Source: Roseomonas sp. OT10
Lineage (GTDB): Bacteria; Pseudomonadota; Alphaproteobacteria; Acetobacterales; Acetobacteraceae
NCBI RefSeq assembly: GCF_020991085.1
Contig: NZ_CP087720.1
Span: forward strand, 222,494-286,493
Direction of reading: 5' to 3'
DNA: 64,000 nucleotides
In this document: piece after piece, positions 26,709-36,065 of the stretch
Position numbering within the stretch: the first letter of the stretch is position 1
Layout: every line of letters begins with the position of its first letter
Notes under the pieces: model-generated
Database searches by the model: none
What the model was told of the DNA's origin: nothing
The model's input: the letters and a program-made list of their open reading frames with translations, nothing else
Made by a program: the position numbers and the translations under genes

Positions 26709-27555
26709 GGCGGCCTCGGCCGCGGCAGCCGACGATTGGGGGCGGGACTTACCGACGGCGGAGCAGTGTTCGCCCGAGGCGGCGCCGCACCTGGCGGTGG
26801 AGGGGTTCGCGGGGCCGCTGGACTTCCTGCTGGAGATGGTGCGCCGGCAGCGGCTGGATCTCGGGCGGCTGCCGATCGTCGCCCTGGTCGAGCAGCTGGT
26901 GGCGGCGTTGGAGGACAGGGCCGGGGCGGTGCCGCTGGAGCGCCGGGGCGAGTGGCTGGTGATGGCCGCCGAGTTGGTGCGGCTGAAGGCGCAGCTACTG
27001 TGGCCGGCGAGCCCACAGGAGGCGGAGGCCGCCGAGGCCGAGGCGCGGCGGCGGCTGGGGCAGATGGAGGGGATCGCGGTCATCCGTGCGGCGGCGGCGT
27101 GGCTGGGGGCGCGGCCGCAGCTGGGCCAGGCGGTGTTCGAGCGGGGGCGGCAGCACAGGCCAGCGGGACCGGGGGCGGAGCGGGTGGTGGCGTTCTGGGA
27201 GGCGACGCTGGTCATCCTGGAGGGCAGGGCCGGGGAGAGGAGCGAATCCGACGCCCCGGCCGCTTGGCGCCCCACGCCGCCCGAGCTGTGGCGGGTGCCC
27301 GAGGCGCTAGCGCGCATCGCCGCGCTGCTGCGCGAAGCGCCGGCCGAGGGCCTGACGCTTGACGCCTGCCTGCCGGCGCTCGACCCCGCGGCACCGGACC
27401 GGCCGCTCCAATACCGCGCAGCGCTGGCCAGCACCCTCGTCGCCGGGCTGGAACTCGCCCGTGACGGTGCTGCCCGCATCGAGCAGGAGGAATCGTTCGG
27501 GAACATTCGATTGAATTGGCCCACAGGCACTCGGCACCCCGGCGAGCTGCAGTGA
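26701..27555 (+). CDS. scpA: Segregation and condensation protein A
   Basis: 284 residues from a GTG at 26701. The N-terminal HLAVEGFAGPLDFLLEMVRR and RLPIVALVEQLVAALED, and MAAELVRLKAQLLWP, are the kleisin core of ScpA, the subunit that bridges SMC heads and recruits ScpB. It is on a replicon with iterons and ParA, so it may be a plasmid paralogue of a chromosomal gene. No scpB or smc is in the window. The last 20 residues are atypical and may have been altered by a breakpoint near 27500. Confidence 0.82.
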   Translation: MAEAASAAAADDWGRDLPTAEQCSPEAAPHLAVEGFAGPLDFLLEMVRRQRLDLGRLPIVALVEQLVAALEDRAGAVPLERRGEWLVMAAELVRLKAQLLWPASPQEAEAAEAEARRRLGQMEGIAVIRAAAAWLGARPQLGQAVFERGRQHRPAGPGAERVVAFWEATLVILEGRAGERSESDAPAAWRPTPPELWRVPEALARIAALLREAPAEGLTLDACLPALDPAAPDRPLQYRAALASTLVAGLELARDGAARIEQEESFGNIRLNWPTGTRHPGELQ

Positions 27556-27767
27556 AGGTGGAACAAGGACAGCACGCCTTCTCCCTACCGCGCACGCTGC
27601 CGGAGCGCTGATCAGGCACCGCCGTCGATGGTCAGGATGGTTCCGGAGGTGTAGCCCGACAGCGGGCTGGCGAGGAACGCCACGGCGTGGCCGATCTCCT
27701 CCGGCCGCCCGGGGCGGCCGAAGGGCAGCGTCCGGAACAGCTCCTGCCAGCGATCGGCATCGCCTAG

Positions 27768-29243
27768 GAGCGTGTCCCGGTAACGGCTGAATAGGCTCGA
27801 CAGGTGGGTTGGGTGGTGATTCGCTCGCCGGCATGACGAAGAGCTTTCGGCCCTGGAAGGTGGACGAGGTCTGGCTGCTGCCGCCCTCGGTGCAGGAGTT
27901 CGTGCCCCAGGGGCATCCAGCGCATCTGGTCCGCGACATCGTGGCGGAGGAACTCGATCTCTCGGCCATTCTTTCGGCCTACACGGAGCCCCGTGGCTAT
28001 CCGCCGTACCACCCGGCGATGATGGTGGCGCTGCTGCTCTACGCCTACAGCCGAGGCGTCTATTCGTCGCGGCGGATCGCGCGCGCCTGCGAGGAACGGC
28101 TCGACTTCCAGGCAGTAACGGCGCTGAACAGGCCGGACTTCCGCACCATCAGCGAGTTCCGCCGGCGTCACCTGCCGGCACTGGCTGCGCTCTTCGTGCA
28201 GGTGCTCACCTTGTGCCGACGCGCCGGCCTGGTCGGCCTTGGCCATGTCGCGGTGGACGGCACCAAGCTGCGGGCCAATGCCTCCAAGCACAAGGCGATG
28301 AGCTACGCCCGGATGAGCCCGGCCGAGGCCGAACTGGCGGCCGAGGTCGAGGGATGGCTGGCGCAGGCGGAGGGAGCCGACGCCGAAGAAGACGCCACTC
28401 TCGGGGACGAGCGGCGCGGCGACGAGATGCCGGACTGGATGCGCGACAAGAGGCACCGCCTGGAGCGGATCCGTGCTGCGAAGGCGGAGTTGGAGGCCGA
28501 GGCGCTTGCTGCTGCGGCCTCCCAGCCGGATCCGGGAACGAAGGCCGACGGCTCGCCGCGTGGGCGTCGCGGACGCAAGCCGAAGCATCCGCCTTGCGAG
28601 CCCAGGCCCACGGCACAGCGCAACTTCACCGATCCGGAGAGCCGGATCATGAAGGGTCGCGACGGCTTCGTGCAGGCCTACAACGCTGGGGCCGCGGTGG
28701 ACGCGACGGCACAGGTGATCGTGGCGCATCACCTGACCAACAACGCCTCCGACCAGGACGCCTTGGGACCGCTGCTCGACGCGGTCACGGCCAACACCGG
28801 CGTCACGCCCACCGAGGTCTCCGCCGACAGCGGCTATTGCTCGGAGGCCAACCTGGCCGACCTCGACCGGCGCAAGATCCGCGGCTACGTCGCCACCGGT
28901 CGCGCCAAGCACCCCGATGGCGGCGAGGACCGTCGCAGAGGCCCACTGGTTTCAGCCATGCGGCAGCGGCTCAGGCGTGCCGGCCGGCGCAGCCGCTACC
29001 GGTTACGCAAGCAGGTCGTCGAACCCGTCTTTGGACAGATCAAGCAAGCACGAGGGTTCCGACAACTCCTCCTCCGCGGCCTCGAGAAGGTAAAACACGA
29101 GTGGGCGTTGGTCTGCACCGCCCACAACCTCACCAAGCTCGCCAAGGCACCAACAGGATGACCCGCGCTGCAAGCTGGCGCACCACGGGCGCCGCTCAAC
29201 GTTCCACAATGTCAGCCCGAAAAGTGGTTACCGAGACGGGCTC
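27768..29243. mobile_element. IS1182-family insertion sequence, complete
   Basis: A 1476-bp element with terminal repeats GAGCGTGTCCCGGTAAC and, inverted, GAGCCCGTCTCGGTAAC, flanked by CTAG at 27764-27767 and 29244-29247. It carries an intact transposase gene and interrupts the SDR gene. It is a different element from the IS1182 fragment near 22-23.5 kb. Confidence 0.92.
27833..29161 (+). CDS. IS1182-family transposase
   Basis: 442 residues from the ATG at 27833. The N-terminal FRPWKVDEVWLLPPSVQEFV and LLLYAYSRGVYSSRRIARAC are typical of the family. DDE motifs are HVAVDGTKLRANAS, EVSADSGYCSEANL and VVEPVFGQIKQARGFRQL. The frame is complete. Confidence 0.95.
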   Translation: MTKSFRPWKVDEVWLLPPSVQEFVPQGHPAHLVRDIVAEELDLSAILSAYTEPRGYPPYHPAMMVALLLYAYSRGVYSSRRIARACEERLDFQAVTALNRPDFRTISEFRRRHLPALAALFVQVLTLCRRAGLVGLGHVAVDGTKLRANASKHKAMSYARMSPAEAELAAEVEGWLAQAEGADAEEDATLGDERRGDEMPDWMRDKRHRLERIRAAKAELEAEALAAAASQPDPGTKADGSPRGRRGRKPKHPPCEPRPTAQRNFTDPESRIMKGRDGFVQAYNAGAAVDATAQVIVAHHLTNNASDQDALGPLLDAVTANTGVTPTEVSADSGYCSEANLADLDRRKIRGYVATGRAKHPDGGEDRRRGPLVSAMRQRLRRAGRRSRYRLRKQVVEPVFGQIKQARGFRQLLLRGLEKVKHEWALVCTAHNLTKLAKAPTG

Positions 29244-29859
29244 CTAGCTCCTGCTCCGCGCGGTGTCGGGCCAGCATCTGGTGGCGCTCGGTGGCAGTGG
29301 CTCCGGGGTTGATGCCGACCACGCGGATGTTGTTGGCTGGGCTGGCCCGGCCCAGGGACCGCGTTAGGGCCATCAGCGCCGCATTGCCCGCGGCGCCGGC
29401 GATGTAGCCCGCTGGGAACTTCTCCCCCGCCGCGCCGATGACGTTGACGATCACCCCGCCGCCTCGCGCCTTCATGAGGGGGTAGAGGGCACGGGTCAGG
29501 GACACGAAGCCGAAGACCTTCAGGTCCCAGGCACGGCGCCAGGTCTCGTCGTCCACCGCGAGGAGGTTCCCCGGCGGGATGGCCCCGGCGTTGTTGACGA
29601 GGATGTCGATCGCGCCGGCGAGGCCGGCGACGCGCCGCACCTCGGCATCGGAGGACAGGTCGGCGGAACAGGTCTCGACCCGGACCTGCTGGGCGCCGCG
29701 GATGGCCTGCGCCGCCTCCTCCAGCACGGCGGGGTCGCGCGCGACCAGGAACAGGTCGCAGCCCTCGGCCGCCAGAATCCGCGCCGTGGCACGTCCTATG
29801 CCGCGCGAGCCGCCCGTGATGAGCGCCCGCTTGCCCGCCAGTTGCAGATCCATAGCCAC

Positions 29860-30766
29860 CTCCCTCGGGATCCCCCGGTTGGGCTCAGAAAGACGCTCCA
29901 GCGGGCTGATCCCCTACACGTTCGCCTTCATCCTGGCACATCGCACCGAGGCGCTGCAGCACGCCGCACAGCCCCAACCGTTCCCCGCCGATCTCGCGAG
30001 GAGCGATCAAGCACCTGGTTTGCGCCCTGCTGATGTTAGCCGGTGTCGGCATGCTGTTCTGATGCGTGGGCGACACGCTCGGAACGGTCAGATCGGGAGC
30101 CATGAGCCCGGAACCGCCTAGCCGGCGGCAACGGGATGGATGCTGGCCTGGCGATCAGAGGCCACGGACCGCGTCCGCCGCGCTGTTCGCGCTGAACCAC
30201 AGCGACGTCCCGAACAGCTGGGCGATCGAGACGATGGCGACCGGTCCAAGGAGGTCCGGGCGCTGCGGAAGGCCGCCCTCGTTCGTGTCCATGGAGGCTG
30301 CGTCCGATCCTCTGCGATGCGTGGGGCGCCGCGCGCTGCCACACGGCGGGCATTCCGCGGCGCCGATAGGCGGCGGAGTTGCACAGCCGAAGCCGGCGAG
30401 GCCACGGGCCCACGCTTCCGACCCTCGCTGTCCAGTGGGCAACGATACTCTCAGCCGCCGCCCTGCGTCCTTCTACGAGGCGACAGTGGGTATAGACCAT
30501 CGGCCAAACTGCGCTGACCGATCGGTGAAGGTTGCCGGCCAGGCGATCCGGAAGGATTGCAATTGGCCATAAAGGGGTCTCAGTAGCAGGGGAACCGAAA
30601 GTTCGATTCAGCGCATCGACGCGGTTGCGTAGGATCGCACCCGGTCCACAATGGAACCTTCGTCCCGGAGTTGCGCAGCAGGCAAGTCGCTGAGCGGGTT
30701 GAACTGCGGCGTTGGCAAGAAGCTCAAGATTTTGGCGCGGCATGCGCGACGCTCCAACCCTTCCGA
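29860..30766. other. Gene-poor stretch with a short MFS transporter remnant
   Basis: About 900 bases without a full gene. On the minus strand at 30289-30155 a frame reads MDTNEGGLPQRPDLLGPVAI, then AQLFGTSLWFSANSAADAV, which is the N-terminal end of an MFS transporter; it stops soon after. The rest shows mixed composition and no other recognisable sequence. It is probably a scar of several rearrangements. Confidence 0.5.
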
Positions 30767-32080
30767 TCACGTCGTGGCGATGTCGTTCAGCTTCCATGTT
30801 CCCTCGAACACGGGCTCCAGCGGGCCGTAGAGGCGGAACATGGCGAAGAAGCCCTGCCCTGGGATCGTCCGGATCCAGTTGTCTTCCATCCCGGCCGGCA
30901 CCTGCGGCCCGAAATGCAGGTCTACGGACCTGTCGGCGTTCTTGCGGAGATTGACCAGGCTGCTGCGCCCCGCCCGCTGCTGATCCGTGTCGATCATGCT
31001 GCGCGTCCGGTTGTCGTAAAGGGTGACGGACCAGAACGCCTTGGCCGGCGTGCCGGCCTCGACGCGGAGCCGGTAGGCCTTGCCGCCCTCCAGGAACGCC
31101 CCGCGGCCATCCCGGAAGGTCGAGGTGTACCAGGTGCCCTCACCCGACACGGGATGCGCCGTGTAGAGGTAGCGGGCGTTCATCGCGAGCTGATACCAGC
31201 CCTGCGCCCGCTCATCCAACTCGATCCGCTCCGCCGTCTCGAACTCCGGCGTCGTCGCGAAGGTGATCCGCTCCCACTGGCGGTCCGGCCAGATCTGCCG
31301 CCCCTCGAAGCGGTTGGCGAAGGCCATGTTCGCCGTCATGGCCGCGCCCATTGCCGCGGCCCTGGCCAGGATGCGCCGCTGCCGCTCGTCCGGGCGAAAC
31401 GGCTTGCCGGGCTCCAGTCCCAACGGCTTGATCATCGCATACATCAGCTTGTCCTGCGGCTCCACCCGCACGTCCGAGAGGCCATCGGCCAGGTATTCGA
31501 AGAAGTGCTCGTCCTTCGGCCAGTCGGAGTCCAGCGGGACGCCGCCGACGCGGATCACGCGCGTCGGCGGGATCGCGTCCCGCCGCGCCAGCGGATACAG
31601 CCCGATGGAGGCGAGCAGGTTGACGAGTGCATCCGGCCCCTCGCCCGGCCGCGGCGTTCCGCGGGCGAGCACGAACACCCGGCTGGTGCGGCAGCGCGCC
31701 GCCAGGAACCCCGCCGGCACCTCCCCCTCGAAGCCGGGCGGGAGGAGGAGGAGCTTCGCGCCCCGCCGCGTCTCGCCGATGCCGATGTCGAGGGCGGCCC
31801 GCTGCCAGAAGTCCACGATGCCGCCGAGGACGCCCTCCGGGACGTCGATCACGAAGGGGCCGGTCCGGCTCAGGTTGATGATGGACATCCCGTAGGTCGA
31901 GACGTCGTTGCCCGTCATGAAGATCTGCTTGGGAGACAGCGGCCGGTCGAAGACGATCATCGCCGGAGCCGCCGGATCGAGGCCGACCGCCGCGAAGGCC
32001 CGTGTCAGAATTTCGATAATCGTAGAATCGAGCTCCATGGATTTCAGATGGTTAAGGGCGTCCAGAAGCCGTCGTTGCAT
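30767..32080 (-). CDS. DUF1254/DUF1214 protein, possibly N-truncated
   Basis: 437 residues. The DUF1254 part contains FMTGNDVSTYGMSIINLSRT, GPFVIDVPEGVLGGIVDFWQ and KLLLLPPGFEG; the C-terminal DUF1214 part contains AFWSVTLYDNRTRSMI, NADRSVDLHFGPQVP and WIRTIPGQGFFAMFRLYGPL. These proteins are usually exported and of unknown function. No signal peptide is present, and the start lies 60 bases from the tniA start on the other strand, so its 5' end may have been cut off by the transposon. A TTATAC-like -10 at about 32090-32105 may still drive it. Confidence 0.8.
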   Translation of the reverse strand: MQRRLLDALNHLKSMELDSTIIEILTRAFAAVGLDPAAPAMIVFDRPLSPKQIFMTGNDVSTYGMSIINLSRTGPFVIDVPEGVLGGIVDFWQRAALDIGIGETRRGAKLLLLPPGFEGEVPAGFLAARCRTSRVFVLARGTPRPGEGPDALVNLLASIGLYPLARRDAIPPTRVIRVGGVPLDSDWPKDEHFFEYLADGLSDVRVEPQDKLMYAMIKPLGLEPGKPFRPDERQRRILARAAAMGAAMTANMAFANRFEGRQIWPDRQWERITFATTPEFETAERIELDERAQGWYQLAMNARYLYTAHPVSGEGTWYTSTFRDGRGAFLEGGKAYRLRVEAGTPAKAFWSVTLYDNRTRSMIDTDQQRAGRSSLVNLRKNADRSVDLHFGPQVPAGMEDNWIRTIPGQGFFAMFRLYGPLEPVFEGTWKLNDIATT

Positions 32081-32139
32081 CAGCCTCTTGCTTATTCAGT
32101 ATAATCGTTATAAGGTCGTTCCGATTTAGGGAGTGACCG

Positions 32140-33780
32140 GTGCGGCGGGTCGAACTCCACGCTCCTGGCGATGCAGCCTGGTCTCTGGGCGAGGAGCGGC
32201 GGCGTGTGCTGATCGAACTCGTTGCTCATGAGCGAACAACGGTTGCCGAAATCCGGGCCGCAGCCGAGCAACTCGGCATCGGACAGGCCTACTGCTATCG
32301 CCTGCTCCGGCGCCTGCGCGCGGATCCGACCGTCACCGCGGTCGTGCCACGGCCTCGTGGCAGGTCGCATGGTGCAAAGCTGCTCAGCCCGGACGTAGAG
32401 ACCATCATCGAGACGGCCATCGACGACTTCTACCTCCAGCGGAACTGTCCGTCGGCTTCGGCTCTCGTCCGTGAGATCGCACGGCGCTGCGTCCAGGAGC
32501 AGAGGCCCGCGCCAAGCTACACAGCCATCACCCAGCGCTTGGCGGACCTTGATCCGCGCGAGGTACTGCGTCGGCGCAAAGGGGCGCGGCATGCGCGGCG
32601 TAAACTGGGGCGGATCGTCGGGCACCTCACCGAGGAGCAGCCTCTTGGCCTCGTCCAGGTCGACCACATCCTGGCCGACGTCATGGTGGTCTCGGCCCTC
32701 GACCGCCAGCCCCTCGAACGCCCCTGGCTCACCCTGGCCATCGACGTCGCCACCCGCATGGTCGCGGGCTTCCACCTCAGCCTGGAGCCGCCCTCCGCAC
32801 TGAGCGTCGCACTGGCCCTCAGCCGCACCGTCTTGCCCAAGGAGGCCTACCTGCGGGATCGCGGGGTGGACCTGCCCTGGCCCGTGTCGGGCCTGCCGCA
32901 GCGCCTGCATCTCGACAATGCCAAGGAGTTCCGCTCGGCGGCGCTGCGACGGGGCACGGCGCAGTACGGCATCGAGGTGCGCTACCGGCCTCCCGCCACG
33001 CCCCATTGGGGCGGCCACATCGAACGGCTGATCGGCACGATGATGGGCGCGCTGCGCCTGCTGCCGGGTGCCACCGGCCGCAGCGTGGCGGAGCGCGACC
33101 GGGATCCGGCCGCGACCGCGGCGATGACGCTGGACGAGCTGGAAACCTGGTTGGTGCACCAGATCGCCGGTGTCTATCACCACGGCGTCCACCGGGGCCT
33201 CGGCAAAGCCCCGATCGCGGCCTGGACGGAGGCGATGGCCCGCTTGCCCGACCCACACCGGCAACCGCAGGATCCGGATCGTTTCCTTCTCGACTTCCTG
33301 CCGTTCCGCCAGCGTACCATCCAGCGGAGTGGCATTTCCCTCTTCAACATCACCTATTCCGATGGGGTGCTGTCGACCTTCCCGGTCGGGCGGCGCCAGA
33401 TGTTCATCGTGCGCTACGACCCTCGGGACATGTCGCAGGTCTATCTGCGCGACGAGGAGGGACAGTACTGGCCCATTCCCTACGGCGACCGCCGCCTGCC
33501 CGCGGTGTCGCTGTCGGAGATCCAGGCCGCCAGCCGTCGCCTGTCTGCCGCCGGGACACGGGACGTCACGCAGCGCCAGATCTTCGCCTCGATCGATCGG
33601 CAGCGTGAGATCGTCGCTGGAGCTGAGGCGGAGAGCCGGCGCATGCGTCGCGACCGGGAGCGCCTGATCCAGCCGCGGCGTCGGGCAACTCCGAAGGAGG
33701 AGCCGCGGGTGGAGGCGATCTCCTCCGAAGACGACGTGGGTCCGATTCTGCCCTATGCGGTGGAGGAGTGGTCGCGATGA
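32140..33780 (+). CDS. tniA: Tn5053/Tn7-type transposase TniA
   Basis: 546 residues with a helix-turn-helix N-terminus and an rve integrase core: LVQVDHILADVMVV, RLHLDNAKEFRSAAL and TPHWGGHIERLIGTMM supply the D, D, E residues. The C-terminal Mu-type domain (GVLSTFPVGRRQMFIVRYDP) follows. TniA is the catalytic subunit of Tn5053/Tn402-type elements. Its stop overlaps tniB by ATGA. Confidence 0.95.
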   Translation: MRRVELHAPGDAAWSLGEERRRVLIELVAHERTTVAEIRAAAEQLGIGQAYCYRLLRRLRADPTVTAVVPRPRGRSHGAKLLSPDVETIIETAIDDFYLQRNCPSASALVREIARRCVQEQRPAPSYTAITQRLADLDPREVLRRRKGARHARRKLGRIVGHLTEEQPLGLVQVDHILADVMVVSALDRQPLERPWLTLAIDVATRMVAGFHLSLEPPSALSVALALSRTVLPKEAYLRDRGVDLPWPVSGLPQRLHLDNAKEFRSAALRRGTAQYGIEVRYRPPATPHWGGHIERLIGTMMGALRLLPGATGRSVAERDRDPAATAAMTLDELETWLVHQIAGVYHHGVHRGLGKAPIAAWTEAMARLPDPHRQPQDPDRFLLDFLPFRQRTIQRSGISLFNITYSDGVLSTFPVGRRQMFIVRYDPRDMSQVYLRDEEGQYWPIPYGDRRLPAVSLSEIQAASRRLSAAGTRDVTQRQIFASIDRQREIVAGAEAESRRMRRDRERLIQPRRRATPKEEPRVEAISSEDDVGPILPYAVEEWSR

Positions 33781-34682
33781 GCGATCTCGGGCACCTCGAC
33801 CCCGCCTACCAGCCAGTGGCCGAACTGCCCGATGAGGAGCGCATCCAATGGATTCGCGCCGAGCGCTGGATCAGTCACCCCGCGGCCGAAGCGGCACTGG
33901 CCGCCATGGACGACCTGCTGACCTACCCACAGCGCAACCGCATGCCCTGCCTGCTGGTGCACGGCCGCACCGGCATGGGCAAGTCGATGATCCTGCGCAA
34001 GTTCAGCCGGGATCATCCACGGGCGGTGGATGCCCGTCTCGGCGTGGCGCAGATGCCGGTGGTGCTGATGCAACTGCCACCCGAGCCCGCGGAGGTGCCA
34101 TTCTACGAGGAACTGCTCGGGGCGCTCGGGCTGCCGCTGCTCGGCGAGGTCAGCAGGATCCGGGCACGGCGGATGGCACGTGACGCGCTGCGCATCGTCG
34201 GCGCGCGGGTCCTGGTGATCGACGAGATCCATGCCTTGTTGGTGGGTGGAGACCGGCAGCAGCGTATCTTCCTCAACGTCATCCGACTGCTGGCCAACGA
34301 TCTGGAGATGCCCCTGGTCTGCGCCGGCACGCCGGAGGCCAGGCGTGCCCTCCTGACCGACAGCGGCTTGGCGGATCGGTTCGAGGCGGTGGAACTGCCG
34401 CGCTGGCGCGACAATCTGGCCTTCCGGCGGCTGCTGGCCAGCTACGGAGCGCTGCTGCCGCTACGGCGGGGTTCGGAACTGGATCAGGGCAAGGTCCGCA
34501 CGGCCATCCTGACCCTGACCGAAGGCATCACCGTGCGCATCGCGCGGCTGCTGGAGCGGCTGGCGGTGGAGGCGATCCGGGACAGCAGCGAACGCATCAC
34601 GCTGCAAAGCTTCGAGACCCTGCCACAGCGGGCTCCCCTGCTGTCGATGGAGGCACGGCGGCGAGCGGACATCTCCGCATGA
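33777..34682 (+). CDS. tniB: Transposition AAA+ ATPase TniB
   Basis: 301 residues from the ATG at 33777. Walker A is LLVHGRTGMGKSMILRKF, Walker B is VLVIDEIHALLVGGDR, and sensor 1 is MPLVCAGTPEARRAL. TniB is the TnsC-like regulator that selects targets and activates TniA. Its start overlaps the tniA stop and its stop overlaps the tniQ start, both as ATGA. Confidence 0.95.
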   Translation: MSDLGHLDPAYQPVAELPDEERIQWIRAERWISHPAAEAALAAMDDLLTYPQRNRMPCLLVHGRTGMGKSMILRKFSRDHPRAVDARLGVAQMPVVLMQLPPEPAEVPFYEELLGALGLPLLGEVSRIRARRMARDALRIVGARVLVIDEIHALLVGGDRQQRIFLNVIRLLANDLEMPLVCAGTPEARRALLTDSGLADRFEAVELPRWRDNLAFRRLLASYGALLPLRRGSELDQGKVRTAILTLTEGITVRIARLLERLAVEAIRDSSERITLQSFETLPQRAPLLSMEARRRADISA

Positions 34683-35734
34683 GGATAGGGCAGGGGACTG
34701 GTCAGACGGTCCAACCCCTGTTGATCGTGCCACCATCGGAGGAAGACGAGCTGACCTCCTCCTGGCTGATCCGTACGGCACAGTTCCATGGGCAGCCGGT
34801 GCTGAAGCTGCTGCGGGAGATCGGACGGGCGCCGGATGCCATGGATCTGAGCGCGATGGATCTCGGCACGCCGAGGAGCGCTCTCCGGCCGGCTGCGGCG
34901 GTGCTGGGCGTCGGGATTGAGTATCTTGCGAAGCGCAGCATCCCCGGCGCCTACCCTTGGGCGAGGGGGCTGCTCGCGCGCTATCCCGGGGCGGGACCGA
35001 TCCGCTATGCCGCCTGCCCCCATTGCCTGGAGGAGCAGCGGCTATCTCATGGCGTCAGTTGGCTCCGGCGTGCCTGGGTGCTGGCCCCCTGCACGGTCTG
35101 CTCCCGCCACCATGCACCGCTGGTGGAGGTCCGGCCAGGCGAGGTCGCCCACCCCGCATGGGCAGACTACGCGAGCCGATATCCACTGGCCGGGATAGGC
35201 AGCTACCTCGCCCGGCCAACGCGACCGGACGCTGCCGCCGCGCCATCATCCGAAGCCCGCCCGATGGCAACCGGGATGGAGGCGATCCTGTACCATGAGA
35301 TGGTGCGGCTGCAGGAGGCATCGCTGCTGGCCTCCGCTCCGGGGCGCGCGCGCCGGCCCATGCGCGGGCAGGACAGGTCAGCGCACGACGTCGTATGGGC
35401 ATTCACGCGAGCCGATCGGTTCGAGCCGGATCGCCTGGTTTACGAGGCCTTCGCGCTGGAGCGCCTCGACAGTCGCTGGCAGATGGCGCGGCGGCGATTG
35501 GCCGGGCCGGTCGAGTTCTCCACACTTTCGTTGCGCAGCCGGCACCTGATGCTGGCGACCGCGACGATCCTGACGAGCACCACGGCGTTGCGGCGCGCAT
35601 TCCGTGACCCGCCCGGCGACTGGCAAAGTGATGCAGCCGCTCTCCTCGACTGCCTGACCGATGCCGATCGGATGGAATGGCGAAAGCGTCAGCAGAACTG
35701 GCGGACCAGAGAATTCTACCATTTGAAGGAGTAA
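34679..35734 (+). CDS. tniQ: Transposition protein TniQ
   Basis: 351 residues. The N-terminal DELTSSWLIRTAQFHGQPVL and the zinc-binding pair YAACPHCLEEQRLSHG and WVLAPCTVCSRHHAPLVEV are typical of TniQ/TnsD. TniQ helps choose target sites. No Cas genes, CRISPR repeats or tniR resolvase lie nearby, so this is a simple tniABQ element and not a CRISPR-guided transposon. Confidence 0.93.
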   Translation: MRIGQGTGQTVQPLLIVPPSEEDELTSSWLIRTAQFHGQPVLKLLREIGRAPDAMDLSAMDLGTPRSALRPAAAVLGVGIEYLAKRSIPGAYPWARGLLARYPGAGPIRYAACPHCLEEQRLSHGVSWLRRAWVLAPCTVCSRHHAPLVEVRPGEVAHPAWADYASRYPLAGIGSYLARPTRPDAAAAPSSEARPMATGMEAILYHEMVRLQEASLLASAPGRARRPMRGQDRSAHDVVWAFTRADRFEPDRLVYEAFALERLDSRWQMARRRLAGPVEFSTLSLRSRHLMLATATILTSTTALRRAFRDPPGDWQSDAAALLDCLTDADRMEWRKRQQNWRTREFYHLKE

Positions 35735-35749
35735 ACCTCCTTATCGCGC

Positions 35750-35776
35750 TCGTTCTACTTTTCAAAAGAAACGACA
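35750..35776. repeat. Right terminus of the tniABQ element
   Basis: Read on the minus strand the sequence starts TGTCGTTTCTTTTGAAAAG, which fits the TGTC ends of Tn5053/Tn7-type elements and lies 16 bases past the tniQ stop. A matching left end is not certain: TGTCAGAATTTCG at 32003 is a candidate, but it lies in the DUF1254 frame and no 5-bp target duplication is seen. Confidence 0.6.
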
Positions 35777-36065
35777 GCGGCGATCGGACGCGGCGAGGAC
35801 ATCGCAGCGGACGCGCTGGCCCTTGGGGCCCCAGGGTTGGGGCCGTCTGCCCGCCGGGACCGGGCTGGAGGCGGGGGCCGGGCCGGCGGGCGCGACCCTA
35901 TGGCTGAAGGACGCGCCGCTGCTGCATCCGGACGTGATCGCGGTGCCCGGGCAGGAACAGGCGCCCCGATGGAGGCGCAGGGCCTGCGCGAGGTGGTGGC
36001 CCAGGCGCGGTCGGAGGCGTGAGGGACGCCGCGCCGCTGGCCGGTCCCTGCCGGCCGCGCGCGGC
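35777..36065. other. Short gap with possible cupin remnant
   Basis: On the plus strand the frame at 35823-35940 reads GPQGWGRLPAGTGLEAGAGP and ATLWLKDAPLLHPDV, which resembles the end of a ChrR-type cupin, without a start or complete domain. It probably predates the transposon insertion. No other feature is seen. Confidence 0.3.

Larger units (their letters stand above)
27612..29859 (-). pseudogene. Short-chain dehydrogenase gene interrupted by IS1182 element
   Basis: The N-terminal part (29859-29244) has the NAD(P)-binding TGGSRGIGRATARIL, the NNAGA motif and GYIAGAAGNAALMAL in place of the usual YxxxK region. The C-terminal part (27767-27612) reads GRPGRPEEIGHAVAFLASPL and SGYTSGTILTIDGGA. 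Across the CTAG duplication they join as EQELGDADRWQELF, giving a normal SDR of about 255 residues. Note that the catalytic Tyr-x3-Lys appears as Tyr-x3-Ala-x-Asn, so activity before the insertion is also doubtful. Confidence 0.92.

Noticed and set aside
32003-32015. TGTCAGAATTTCG as the definite left end of the tniABQ element
   Set aside because: Its 5-bp flank does not match the right flank and it lies in the DUF1254 frame, so it is only a candidate.
30671-32104. Plus-strand frame of 477 codons over the DUF1254 gene
   Set aside because: It is antisense to a gene with clear DUF1254/DUF1214 motifs and has a His/Arg/Pro-rich shadow composition.
32140-35734. CRISPR-associated (CAST) transposon
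   Set aside because: tniA, tniB and tniQ are present, but there are no cas genes, no CRISPR repeats and no guide-like array on either side.
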